The notes beneath the pieces are model-generated. The model was not told where the DNA came from. It saw nothing but the letters and a program-made list of their open reading frames with translations, and made no database searches. A stretch of 64,000 nucleotides of DNA from Porcincola intestinalis (lineage in GTDB: Bacteria; Bacillota; Clostridia; Lachnospirales; Lachnospiraceae), in NCBI RefSeq assembly GCF_009696445.1, contig NZ_VULZ01000016.1, positions 1 to 64,000 of the forward strand, given 5' to 3'. Below, piece after piece: positions 48,083 to 56,722 of the stretch (its first letter is position 1; the number at the start of each line of letters is the position of its first letter). Both the position numbers and the translations under genes were made by a program.

Positions 48083-51000
48083 TCAGACATGGTACCTGTC
48101 GCGAATCTTCTTTTTAGCCTCGTTTACGCGGTCCTTCAGCTCACCGGCGGACATCCGCCGCGCACCTGCACTGAAGATGATCATCTGGACGATTCCGTCT
48201 CCGGTGGCAACTGTCACGTTCCCCTTCTTTGCGAGAGAATGTGTCAGTTCCATGATGTAGGAATCTGCGGTTTCTGCCTCCTTTGTGTAGATGATGTCGA
48301 CATTGCCCTGATGGAGGATGTGCCGCTTGCCGCCGTGAACCTTGTAGGCGTCAAATACAATGATCAGCCTGCCGCTCTGCGTGCCTTGGAAATCAGACAG
48401 GATTTCTGTCAGCTTGCCCGCTGCGGAATCGAGGTTGACTGCTGCCAGCTCGCGAAGCTCCGGCCAGTTGAAGATGATGTTGTAGCCATCCACCAGGAGA
48501 TAATCCTCACGGGCAGAATTGGCAGATCCTGGGGGCACGGATCCAGTGCTCCGGTTCTGTGAAGCGTACGGGCGATCCGGGCCATCGGAACTGTCCTTGC
48601 TGCTGCTGGCAGGCAGCCCGGCGCTGCGCTCAAGAGAGCCGTCACGGCTCCAGAGCCCCGTTGAATCATCCGGAAAGTCATTGGCAGGGTCGTGAAGCGG
48701 TGTGTTCCAGGAGGAACCCTTGTATGTCTGCTCGAAGATCCGGCGCAGCTCCTCCTCCCCGGCGCTGATGTCATGCTGCTGCTGTTGCCAGGACTTCTTT
48801 TCTGCTGTCTGCGCCTTGCGCCACTGGGATGAAAAGGTCTGCCTGCCATCTTCCTGTCTGCCGTCCATCGGAAGCCTGCCGTCTGGGGCCTGCTGCGTAT
48901 CCGGGTGCCAGCCGGTGTCGACATGCATGTAGCTTCGCACCTCATTCCACGGAATGGTCACGCCAGCGCCATGCGAGCAGAAGACCGAATCAGCCGGCTG
49001 CTCCAGGTCGGAAGCGGGATCATATGCAGTCTTGAGAATGACATCCCCTGGATTTCTGCAGGGCTCGTACCCTGACAGAGAGAAAGAAATCTGACCGGTT
49101 CCGTGTGTGTAGGCACGTACTTCGGAAGCGTAATCACCCGTTTCGACAGCCGGGACAAAGCCGGTCACCTGTGCCCGCACGCCATCCCCGCCGATCGGGT
49201 CCAGACGACCATCCATCCGCTGGATGTCGCTCATCAGCCGTCCGATAGCATCCTGCGGAATCTCTGCCTCAAATCTGTACCATGGCTCGAGGAAGATACT
49301 CTCAGCCGACATCAGACCCTGCCGGAGTGCGCGGATGGAAGCCTGGCGGAAATCGCCGCCCTCAGTGTGCTTCTCGGATGCCCGGCCTCCAATCAGTGTG
49401 ATGTGCAGATCGGTGATCTCCGATCCGGTCAGGACGCCCCGGAAATGGACACTCGTGAGGGCGGACAGCACAAGCCGCTGCCAGTTCAGCGGGAGAGCAT
49501 CGGTGCTCAGGTTCGTATCGAAGGTGATGCCGCTTCCACGCTCCGCCGGCTCCAACAGCAAATGCACTTCCGCGTAGTGCCTGAGGGGCTCATAGTGGCC
49601 GACACCCTCGACCGGGGCAGCAATCGTTTCGCGGTAGACGACGGAAGGCGACCCGAAGGAGATGGACATACCGAAGCGTTTTTCACAGAGATTCCGGATG
49701 ATCTCCGTCTCAACCTCGCCCATGATCTCAGCGGATATCTGTTTTGTGCGCGGATCATATTCGATTCCAAGCATCGGTTCTTCTTCCTGAAGAAGTTTCA
49801 GGTTATGCAGGGCCGTCACCGGGTCCGTGTCATCAGTGAGGAGGATGGCGCTTCGAAAGACCGGCAGGATCAGCTGCTCCGATACGGAGCGGCGCTGCAG
49901 GGATTCAGACAGCATCACAGCAGTCTCCGGAACTTTCGGAAGACTGTCTGACCGTCCGGCTGCTGTACAGGCTTCCGTGGAGCTGTCTGGCTGTCTGGCT
50001 GCCGCACCGGTTTTCGGGGAGCTGTCTGGCTGTCTGGCTTTTGCGTGATCTCCCGTGGAGCCGACCGGCTGTCCGGTTCTTGCGCCGTCTCTCAGAATCT
50101 GACCGGCGGATACAGTGTCGAGCCCTGTGGCGCAGACGATCTGTCCTGCTGGAGCCTCACGCAGGACGCTGAAACTGTCCCCGGAATACTGGCGCAGCTG
50201 GTCAACCTTGAGTGTGGAGGGAGCTGAAGCACCAAAGCCGGACGGTTCGTCCGGAGAACGCTGTGTCCCGGAAACGGTGACTTCCATCTTCGCGTGCAGC
50301 GTGCCGCCGAGCACCCGCATCCAGGCCAGTCTGGTTCCGGCTGCGTCTCTTGATATCTTGAAGACCTTCGCCGAGAAGGTACCTGGAAGCGTCGGTTCTG
50401 CGGTATAGCGGGAAAGCCCTCTCAGAAGGGTGTCCACACCGGTATTTTTCAGCGCGGAACCGAAATAGACGGGAAACAGTTTCCGGGAGGCGATGAGCGC
50501 AGCAATTTCGCAGGTGGAGGGGACCTGCCCCAGCTCCAGATACTGCTCCAGCAACCTGTCGTCGCAGACAGCCAGCGCCTCTGCTGTCTCAGCATCGAAG
50601 TGCTCAGGATCTGTATCCGGAAGCGGAATGCAGGCTGTATCCAGCGAGCCGGACAGCTCCTTCAGGACAGGATCCGGCTCCATCCCTGGCTGATCCATCT
50701 TGTTGACGAAGAGAAAAACCGGAATATGGTAATGCGCAAGAAGCCTCCAGAGCGTGCGTACCTGGCCGGTCACGCCATCCGGGGCACTGATGACCAGAAC
50801 CGCGTAGTCCAGGACAGAAAGCGTGCGCTCCATTTCCGGAGAAAAATCTGCGTGCCCCGGCGTATCGAGCAGCGTGATGTCCAGACCTCCGAAGTCCGGA
50901 AGGGAGAGCTGTGCCTGCTTCGAGAAAATGGTGATGCCGCGCTGTCTCTCCATGCTGTCGGTGTCGAGATAAGCATCACCATGGTCGACACGCCCCTGCC

Positions 51001-51118
51001 TGCGTATGGCGCCGGACAGATAGAGCAGACTCTCTGAAAGCGTCGTCTTTCCGGCATCAACATGGGCAAGAATGCCAAGGACGATGTGGCGGCGGTTGGA
51101 AGTGATTTCGTGACTCAT
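48083..51118 (-). CDS. TetM-like translational GTPase fused to a Rae1/YacP-like NYN nuclease domain
   Basis: The 1011-residue protein starts with an EF-G/TetM-type G domain: G1 AHVDAGKTT (18-26), G2 RGITI, G3 DTPGHADF (85-92) and G4 NKMD (139-142). Beta domains follow. Domain IV resembles Tet(M), with HTEGGDFRQASIRALRQGL. After a linker (about 775-870) the last 141 residues match the YacP/Rae1 NYN family: LLVDGYNIIFNWPEL, IVFDAYKVHGG, TKEAETADSYI and ARRMSAGELKDRV. Rae1 in Bacillus cuts mRNA in the ribosomal A site. A tandem 13-residue repeat sits in the region after the second beta domain. The protein probably binds ribosomes. It could clear stalled ribosomes and cut their mRNA, but this is inference. 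Tetracycline resistance is not shown. It lies between the BSH and LysR genes. Confidence 0.85.
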   Translation of the reverse strand: MSHEITSNRRHIVLGILAHVDAGKTTLSESLLYLSGAIRRQGRVDHGDAYLDTDSMERQRGITIFSKQAQLSLPDFGGLDITLLDTPGHADFSPEMERTLSVLDYAVLVISAPDGVTGQVRTLWRLLAHYHIPVFLFVNKMDQPGMEPDPVLKELSGSLDTACIPLPDTDPEHFDAETAEALAVCDDRLLEQYLELGQVPSTCEIAALIASRKLFPVYFGSALKNTGVDTLLRGLSRYTAEPTLPGTFSAKVFKISRDAAGTRLAWMRVLGGTLHAKMEVTVSGTQRSPDEPSGFGASAPSTLKVDQLRQYSGDSFSVLREAPAGQIVCATGLDTVSAGQILRDGARTGQPVGSTGDHAKARQPDSSPKTGAAARQPDSSTEACTAAGRSDSLPKVPETAVMLSESLQRRSVSEQLILPVFRSAILLTDDTDPVTALHNLKLLQEEEPMLGIEYDPRTKQISAEIMGEVETEIIRNLCEKRFGMSISFGSPSVVYRETIAAPVEGVGHYEPLRHYAEVHLLLEPAERGSGITFDTNLSTDALPLNWQRLVLSALTSVHFRGVLTGSEITDLHITLIGGRASEKHTEGGDFRQASIRALRQGLMSAESIFLEPWYRFEAEIPQDAIGRLMSDIQRMDGRLDPIGGDGVRAQVTGFVPAVETGDYASEVRAYTHGTGQISFSLSGYEPCRNPGDVILKTAYDPASDLEQPADSVFCSHGAGVTIPWNEVRSYMHVDTGWHPDTQQAPDGRLPMDGRQEDGRQTFSSQWRKAQTAEKKSWQQQQHDISAGEEELRRIFEQTYKGSSWNTPLHDPANDFPDDSTGLWSRDGSLERSAGLPASSSKDSSDGPDRPYASQNRSTGSVPPGSANSAREDYLLVDGYNIIFNWPELRELAAVNLDSAAGKLTEILSDFQGTQSGRLIIVFDAYKVHGGKRHILHQGNVDIIYTKEAETADSYIMELTHSLAKKGNVTVATGDGIVQMIIFSAGARRMSAGELKDRVNEAKKKIRDRYHV
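49939..50085 (-). repeat. Intragenic 39-bp minisatellite in the GTPase-NYN gene
   Basis: About four tandem units of 39 bp encode 13-residue repeats (RQPDSSPKTGAAA, RQPDSSTEACTAA and degenerate neighbours). Two copies share a 22-bp identical core, at 49979-50000 and 50018-50039. The repeat keeps the reading frame and adds a flexible, hydrophilic loop. Confidence 0.8.
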
Positions 51119-51171
51119 ACAGAAACCTCATCATTTATTATCAATTATTAGAGTACAGGAACAGGCAGCAA

Positions 51172-52062
51172 TCAGCCGCGAGGGATTTCATGTTGGGAGA
51201 CGGAGGGGCTTGTCCGGATAAACCTTCGGAACCTGGCTGCCGCATAGGGCAGCGTGGACTCATCGCGGTAAGCAAGACAGGTGCGCCTCAGAACAGGTTC
51301 CTTCAGTGGCCGGACAGCGACAGCCTTGTCGAAACCGCGGATGACGTTGTGGAACAGCAGCGCGACGCCAAGCTGGCTGCGCACCATCGACAGGATGGAG
51401 TAGTCGTCATAGACTCGGTAGGCGATCTGCGGGCTCAGACCTTCGTCATGGAAGGCGGTCAGGATGGTGCTGTAGCGGCCTTCATCAAGCAGAATGAAAG
51501 GTTCCTGTTCCAGATCGCGGAGCGATAACACTTCCCTTGCGGCGAGCGGATGCTGAGGCGGGAGCACTGCCAGCATTCGGTCTTCATAGAGATAGTCGTG
51601 CGGCAGTTTTCCGGCCATCACCTCTGCCATAAAACCGAGGTCGATCTGTCCGGATTCCAGCCAGTCATGGATCTCGTCATAGTCTCCCTGGTGGAGCTCA
51701 AAGGATACGCCGGGATAGGCATTCCGAAAGGTCTGCATGAGCGGCGGCAGAAAGTCGCGGCTCACGCTGGTGAAGGTTCCGATCCGGATCACCTGGCCGC
51801 TCAGCCCCTGCATCTCTTTGCTTTTGCGGGTGAGCGCCTGCTCAGCCGCGTAGATGGCGGTGATATACGGTGCGTATGCCTTGCCGTCCTCCGTCCATGT
51901 GATGTTATGGCGGCGACGGTCAATCAGGCTGGTGGAAAGTTCTTCCTCCACCGATTTGACTGAAGCGCTGATGGAACTCTGCGCGTAGCCGAAGTGCTCC
52001 GCCACCTTTGTGAAGCTGCCCTCCGCGATGACCTCGCAGAGAATGCCATATTTCGACAGCAT
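51172..52062 (-). CDS. LysR-family transcriptional regulator
   Basis: The 296-residue protein has the LysR helix-turn-helix in the first 60 residues (GSFTKVAEHFGYAQSSISAS and the wing LIDRR) and a periplasmic-binding-fold effector domain (about 90-290). The start at 52062 has AGGAG 7 bp upstream. It is divergent from azlC across a ~150-bp region, the classical arrangement for LysR control of the neighbour, so regulation of the azlCD exporter is inferred. Confidence 0.88.
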   Translation of the reverse strand: MLSKYGILCEVIAEGSFTKVAEHFGYAQSSISASVKSVEEELSTSLIDRRRHNITWTEDGKAYAPYITAIYAAEQALTRKSKEMQGLSGQVIRIGTFTSVSRDFLPPLMQTFRNAYPGVSFELHQGDYDEIHDWLESGQIDLGFMAEVMAGKLPHDYLYEDRMLAVLPPQHPLAAREVLSLRDLEQEPFILLDEGRYSTILTAFHDEGLSPQIAYRVYDDYSILSMVRSQLGVALLFHNVIRGFDKAVAVRPLKEPVLRRTCLAYRDESTLPYAAARFRRFIRTSPSVSQHEIPRG

Positions 52063-52213
52063 GTTCTCACTCCTGTTCTGACGATATAGTATCGAAATAA
52101 ACGATATATCTATTATAATCATCAATTTTTCAAATCACAATTCCTGTACTACAATTTCAGCTGAAGATGGAAAGTAGGGGACCGGATCGAAGAAGCACCG
52201 GGACGGAGTTTCA

Positions 52214-53107
52214 ATGGAGTCTGAATGGACAAACGTCCATCGAATCATGGATGTGCGGGATGGCAGAAAAAGGATGGGAGCGTACATGGGAAGGAAACAA
52301 GAGAATTTAAAGCGGGATGGATGGCGCAGGGAGTTTTCGGAAGGCGTGCGCGATGCCGTCCCGATTGCGCTGGGATATTTCGCTGTTTCATTTTCGCTTG
52401 GGATTGCCGCTCACCTGATCGGCATGACACCGGTTCAGGGGTTCTTCCTCAGCTTTCTGAACAATGCGTCTGCCGGAGAATATGCAGGAATCTCTGCGAT
52501 TGCTGAAGGGACATCGCTTGCGGCGCTGGCAGTTCTGATTCTCATCACGAATGCGCGCTATCTGCTGATGAGCTGCGCGCTCAGTCAGAAGCTGAGTCCT
52601 GATGTCGGCATTCTGCAGCGGCTGATTCTGGCGTGGGGCGTCACGGATGAGCTCTTCGGACTGGGTGTCTCCCGTAAGGGATATGTACAGCCCTCATATT
52701 TGTATGGCGCAGATGTCACTGCCCTCAGCTGCTGGGCGGCTGGCACTGTGGGAGGCGTTATTGCCGGAAATGTTTTTCCGCCGGCTGTTGTCTCTGCTCT
52801 AAGCGCCTCGATCTTCGGCATGTTCCTGGCTGTGATTCTGCCGCGCGGGCGAAAGGACAGGGCGACGCTGATGGTGATTCTGAGCGGGTTTGGGCTGAGC
52901 GGTCTTTTTGCCGCAGCGCCTGCCCTGAATCAGATATCCGGAAATATGCGCGTCATTCTGATGACACTTGTGATCTCCGCAGCCGCGGCTGTCATAAGAC
53001 CGGTTCAGGAGGAGACAGCAGAAGCAGAGATCGAGCAGGTGAAGTCCGAACAGAAGAAGCCAGTACGGGAACCGCTAACAGCCAGAAAGACTGCGGGAGC
53101 GGCATAA
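52214..53107 (+). CDS. azlC: AzlC-family branched-chain amino acid exporter, large subunit
   Basis: The 297-residue protein has the AzlC pattern: GVRDAVPIALGYFAVSFSLG, then FLNNASAGEYAG, the NARYLLMSCAL segment and GVTDELFGL, with about five to seven membrane spans. Starts at 52214 (GGAG 5 bp upstream) and 52286 (GGGAG 5 bp upstream) are both possible; the second removes 24 hydrophilic residues that are not typical of the family. The Glu/Lys tail is hydrophilic. The partner AzlD gene follows. Confidence 0.9.
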   Translation: MESEWTNVHRIMDVRDGRKRMGAYMGRKQENLKRDGWRREFSEGVRDAVPIALGYFAVSFSLGIAAHLIGMTPVQGFFLSFLNNASAGEYAGISAIAEGTSLAALAVLILITNARYLLMSCALSQKLSPDVGILQRLILAWGVTDELFGLGVSRKGYVQPSYLYGADVTALSCWAAGTVGGVIAGNVFPPAVVSALSASIFGMFLAVILPRGRKDRATLMVILSGFGLSGLFAAAPALNQISGNMRVILMTLVISAAAAVIRPVQEETAEAEIEQVKSEQKKPVREPLTARKTAGAA

Positions 53108-53200
53108 GCAGGCAACCGTCGTGTCGGCTGCTGCTGCCTGTGCGTTGATAGCGGGAGCAGTTGAAGCAGGCTTTGTATAAGCAGATATGTGAGGCAGAAT

Positions 53201-53515
53201 ATGAAAGCAAATTCAATCAGGATCTGGGAATGCATCTTTGTACTGGCGGCAGTGAGCTATGCGCTCCGGGTACTGCCGCTGACACTGATTCGGAAACCGA
53301 TTCAAAACCGGTTTGTGCGCTCATTTCTATACTATATTCCGTATGCAACCCTGTCGGTCATGACAGTGCCGGCGATATTCTCCGTTACATCGAACCCACT
53401 CGCCGGAATTGCCGCACTCATTCTTGCCGGACTGACTGCGTGGTTTTCCTCGAATCTTTTTCTGTCGGCAGCCGTCGCTTCCATCGCTGTCCTGATCGTA
53501 CAGATGCTGGTGTAA
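53201..53515 (+). CDS. azlD: AzlD-family transporter small subunit
   Basis: The 104-residue membrane protein has three to four spans and the conserved YALRVLPLTLIRKPIQNRFV segment. The ATG at 53201 lies 6 bp after GAGG; a GTG at 53189 would add four residues. AzlCD together export branched-chain amino acids in Bacillus. Confidence 0.9.
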   Translation: MKANSIRIWECIFVLAAVSYALRVLPLTLIRKPIQNRFVRSFLYYIPYATLSVMTVPAIFSVTSNPLAGIAALILAGLTAWFSSNLFLSAAVASIAVLIVQMLV

Positions 53516-53540
53516 GGCTTTTCAATATGAAGTGTTTCGT

Positions 53541-54149
53541 TCATAATACTTTACTCACAATTTTCTGAAGCTCCGGGACCACTTCCGCGTAGAACCAGGG
53601 ATTGTTTTTCTGCCAGCGGACGTTCAGAGGACTCGGATGCACAATCGGAAAGAAGTCCGGCAGATATTCTGCATAGTTCCGCACAGTCTCTGTCAGGTTC
53701 CGCTTCGCACACTTTCCCAGATAATACCGGATGGAATAGCTTCCGATCAGAATGGTGACCTGTATGTCTGGCATCAGCCGGAGCAGCTTTTCGTGATACT
53801 CCTGTGCCATGAAAGCTCTGGGCGGCAGATCACCTGTTTTTCCCTTTCCCGGATAGTAAAAATCCATGGGCATGATCGCAATCTGATCTGAGTAGAAGGT
53901 CTCCGGATCGATGCCCATCCATTGCATCAGTGTGTTTCCCGACTGGTCGTGAAATGGAATGAGGCTCTGTTCCACCTTTTTCCCGGGCGCCTGCCCGATG
54001 AGAAGAATCCTTGCCTTCTCATGAATCTGGAAGATTGGAGGGATGCCTCGTTCTGTGTAAGAGCGGTTTCGCTCATCAGCCATGATCTGGCTTGTGATTT
54101 CATCAAGGTTCATGTCTTTATTCTGTCTATGCTGTTTGATTGTTGTCAT
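53541..54149 (-). CDS. Uracil-DNA glycosylase superfamily protein
   Basis: The 202-residue protein has the family motifs LLIGQAPGKKVEQS, the active-site-like IMPMDFYYPGKGKTGD, and IVHPSPLNVRWQKNNPW. It removes uracil or related lesions, or belongs to the less-characterised UDG relatives common in Clostridia. Starts at 54149 and 54113 (MNLDEIT) are possible; neither has a strong ribosome site and the second is closer to the conserved part. It converges on azlD with a 25-bp gap. Confidence 0.82.
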   Translation of the reverse strand: MTTIKQHRQNKDMNLDEITSQIMADERNRSYTERGIPPIFQIHEKARILLIGQAPGKKVEQSLIPFHDQSGNTLMQWMGIDPETFYSDQIAIMPMDFYYPGKGKTGDLPPRAFMAQEYHEKLLRLMPDIQVTILIGSYSIRYYLGKCAKRNLTETVRNYAEYLPDFFPIVHPSPLNVRWQKNNPWFYAEVVPELQKIVSKVL

Positions 54150-54163
54150 GAGAATATCAAAAC

Positions 54164-54203
54164 AGAGCCGGGGCCTTCTGTCAATACAGATGGCTCCGGC
54201 TCT
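54164..54203. terminator. Terminator between the ECF S-component and the glycosylase genes
   Basis: AGAGCCGGGGCC and GGCTCCGGCTCT form a 12-bp stem with one G-U pair, and CTGT/ACAG pair inside the loop. On the minus strand TGTTTTG follows; on the plus strand TTTGTTTTTT follows. It stops transcripts leaving the S-component gene. Confidence 0.8.
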
Positions 54204-54242
54204 TTGTTTTTTGAAGAATGAAATTCTGCTCTCAGCCTGGGA

Positions 54243-54812
54243 TCAGTCTTCTTTCTTCAGGCTGGAAGACTTTCCGGCAATCTTTGAGTAGGTCGCCAGA
54301 AGCAGCGTCCCGAGAACACCGATGATGATGATGTTCCCAAGGAATGCAAATGCACCCTGCAGGAATACCTTTGTCGCCGGTTCAGCATACACGGCGATGT
54401 CGAGCACCGGTGCGACAATGATCCATGCAACGGCATTGGCAATCACCTGCACGATATTGAACAGAACCATCTTTCCCTTTGTGAAGCCGCCATCGCTTAC
54501 AGCGAACTTTCTGGCAAATGCGCCGATTGCGATTCCGACAACAGCCTCCGGGAATACCCAGCTCCACCAGACCGATCCGTAGTAGAGCGCGTCACCCAGT
54601 GCATGTCCCAGCAGGCCGATAACGGCGCCTGTCGCCGGTCCGAAGATCGCGGACAGGAATGCAAGAACCGCCATTCTTGGCTGCAGGGAAGTGTTCGGAA
54701 TTCCGATCGGAATCTACACCTCCGTCAGAACCACGAACAAAGCCGTTCCAATGCCGCAGGCGACCACATTTTTGATGCTGATCTTATTTTTCTTTTTGTC
54801 TGCCATACTCAT
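54243..54812 (-). pseudogene. ECF transporter S component (UPF0397-like), interrupted by in-frame TAG
   Basis: The whole frame from ATG 54812 encodes 189 codons: MSMADKKKNKI, then CGIGTALFVVLTEV, an amber TAG at 54716-54714, and onward from IPIGIPNTSLQPRMAVLAF to the C-terminus. No frameshift is involved: both sides are in the same frame and together match an intact UPF0397-type S component, with the characteristic AIFGPATGAVIGLLGHALGDALYYGSVWW. UPF0397 proteins are substrate-binding subunits, some for riboflavin. The stop most likely replaces Gln (CAG to TAG). A GGAGGAGG site precedes the start. Alternatives are sequencing error, suppression, or a recent inactivating mutation. The cognate ATPase and EcfT genes are divergent and intact. 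Confidence 0.8.
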
Positions 54813-54909
54813 CTCCTCCTCCCAGTATCTGTGATGAAACTGAAACAAAACTGACAGCTTGTACTATACCATTAACCTGATACATCTTCAAACACGAATA
54901 CTCAGTATC

Positions 54910-54918
54910 TGGTATAAT
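54910..54918 (+). promoter_or_regulatory. Extended -10 promoter of the ECF ATPase operon
   Basis: TGGTATAAT (54910-54918) is an extended -10 (TGnTATAAT). No good -35 is seen, as usual for this class. It lies about 68 bp before the ATPase start. Confidence 0.65.
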
Positions 54919-54985
54919 CCAGATTGCGGCAGCGATTTTGCCGGATGCTTGAGGATTGAAACAGGAGAAAGCAGGAATAACATCA

Positions 54986-56722
54986 ATGCAAAATTCGCAA
55001 TCTGATACCGGTTTACCCATCATTGAATTCTCGGATTTTTCATTCAAATACCGTGCGCAGCAGGAACCAACCCTGCAGCACATTAATCTGAAGGTCAGAA
55101 AAGGGGAGAAGATTCTTATCACAGGACCTTCCGGCTGCGGAAAATCCACCATAGTACACTGTATCAACGGCCTGATACCGGAAGCCCTGCCTGGCGAGAT
55201 GTCCGGGAAGCTTTCCGTATGCGGCCTGTCTCCGGAGGATGCAGGCATTTTCGGCATGTCAAGGCATGTCGGGACGGTTCTACAGGATACGGATGGCCAG
55301 TTCATCGGACTGACAGTCGCGGAGGACCTTGCATTTTCCCTTGAGAATGACAACCAGCCGCAGGAGGAGCTGTTTCGGAAGGTGGACGAGGTAGCGCATA
55401 TCGTCGGAATGGAGCATTTTTTAAAGCATGCCCCGTCCGAGCTGTCAGGCGGACAGAAGCAGCGCGTCTCGATGGGCGGTGTTCTGGTTGATGATGTGGA
55501 AATTCTTCTGTTTGATGAGCCGCTCGCGAATCTCGATCCGGCAACCGGGAAGACAACCGTTGACCTGATCGACCGCATCTGCAGAGAGCAGGATAAGACG
55601 GTGATTATCATCGAGCACCGTCTGGAGGATGTGCTTTACCGGGATGTGGACCGGATCGTGGTCATGAATGAGGGAAAAATTATCGCGGACGAGACGCCGG
55701 ATGAGCTTCTTTGCAGCGATATTCTCGCAGAGACAGGCGTCCGTGAGCCACTCTATGTGACGGCGATCAAGCATGCCGGCTGCACGATCCGCCCGGAGGA
55801 TCATCCCCAGCACATTGAATCAATGAATATCGAACCATACAGACAGAAGGTCCGGCGCTGGTTTGAGGAAACGAAGATTCCGAAAAAAGAAAACAGCAAT
55901 CCGTATGCGTTGCAGATCGAGCATGTCTCCTATTCTTATCAGCAGGGCGAGCCGGTTCTTTCAGACATCAGCTTTCATGTCCGGAAGGGAGAGATGATGG
56001 CAGTCGTTGGCAAAAATGGAGCGGGTAAGTCCACGCTTTCCTCACTTGTCTGCGGTTTCCTTACACCTGACAAAGGCAGGATTCTCCTGAATGGAGAGGA
56101 TATCGCGCCGCTCTCCATCAAGGAGAGGGGTGAGAAGATCGGAATGGTGATGCAGTCGCCAAATCAGATGATCTCAAAACCGATGATTTCAGAGGAAGTC
56201 GGACTGGGACTGACAGTGCGCGGCGTATCGCAGGAGGAGATCACAGAGCGGGTCAACCGTGTTCTGACGATCTGCGGCCTCTACCCGATGCGGAACTGGC
56301 CGGTCTCTGCGCTCAGCTTCGGGCAGAAGAAGCGCGTCTCGATCGCATCGATCCTGGTTATGGATCCGGAGATCCTGATCCTTGATGAGCCGACTGCCGG
56401 GCAGGACTTCCGCCATTATACAGAGATCATGGAGTTTTTGAAGAAGCTTAACACGGATATGGGACTGACGATTCTTATGATCACGCACGATATGCACCTG
56501 ATGCTGGAGTATACGGACCGTGCTGTCGTGCTTGCGGAAGGCAGACTTCTTGCTGACGATACACCGGCAAGGATCCTCACGGACGAAGTGACGGCGGACA
56601 AAGCCTGTCTCAAGAAAACGTCCCTCTATGATCTGGCAGGCAAGTGCGGAATCCCTGAGCCGGATGAGTTTGTCAACCGGTTCATCGGATATGAGAGAAT
56701 GCAGAGGGAGGCAGAAAGATGA
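54986..56722 (+). CDS. ECF transporter ATPase with two fused ABC domains
   Basis: The 578-residue protein carries two ABC ATPase domains. The first has GPSGCGKST, LSGGQKQRVSMGG and ILLFDEPLANLD (about residues 25-265). The second has GKNGAGKST, LSFGQKKRVSIAS (a degenerate signature) and ILILDEPTAGQD (about 310-540). Such YkoD-type fusions replace the EcfA1/A2 pair in vitamin transporters. The ATG at 54986 was chosen over an upstream TTG. The stop overlaps ecfT by 4 bp. The S component is the divergent interrupted gene. Confidence 0.92.
   Translation: MQNSQSDTGLPIIEFSDFSFKYRAQQEPTLQHINLKVRKGEKILITGPSGCGKSTIVHCINGLIPEALPGEMSGKLSVCGLSPEDAGIFGMSRHVGTVLQDTDGQFIGLTVAEDLAFSLENDNQPQEELFRKVDEVAHIVGMEHFLKHAPSELSGGQKQRVSMGGVLVDDVEILLFDEPLANLDPATGKTTVDLIDRICREQDKTVIIIEHRLEDVLYRDVDRIVVMNEGKIIADETPDELLCSDILAETGVREPLYVTAIKHAGCTIRPEDHPQHIESMNIEPYRQKVRRWFEETKIPKKENSNPYALQIEHVSYSYQQGEPVLSDISFHVRKGEMMAVVGKNGAGKSTLSSLVCGFLTPDKGRILLNGEDIAPLSIKERGEKIGMVMQSPNQMISKPMISEEVGLGLTVRGVSQEEITERVNRVLTICGLYPMRNWPVSALSFGQKKRVSIASILVMDPEILILDEPTAGQDFRHYTEIMEFLKKLNTDMGLTILMITHDMHLMLEYTDRAVVLAEGRLLADDTPARILTDEVTADKACLKKTSLYDLAGKCGIPEPDEFVNRFIGYERMQREAER

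Noticed and set aside
48083-51118. Tetracycline resistance by ribosomal protection
   Set aside because: Similarity to Tet(M) is at family level; the fused nuclease domain and insert make another ribosomal role more likely.
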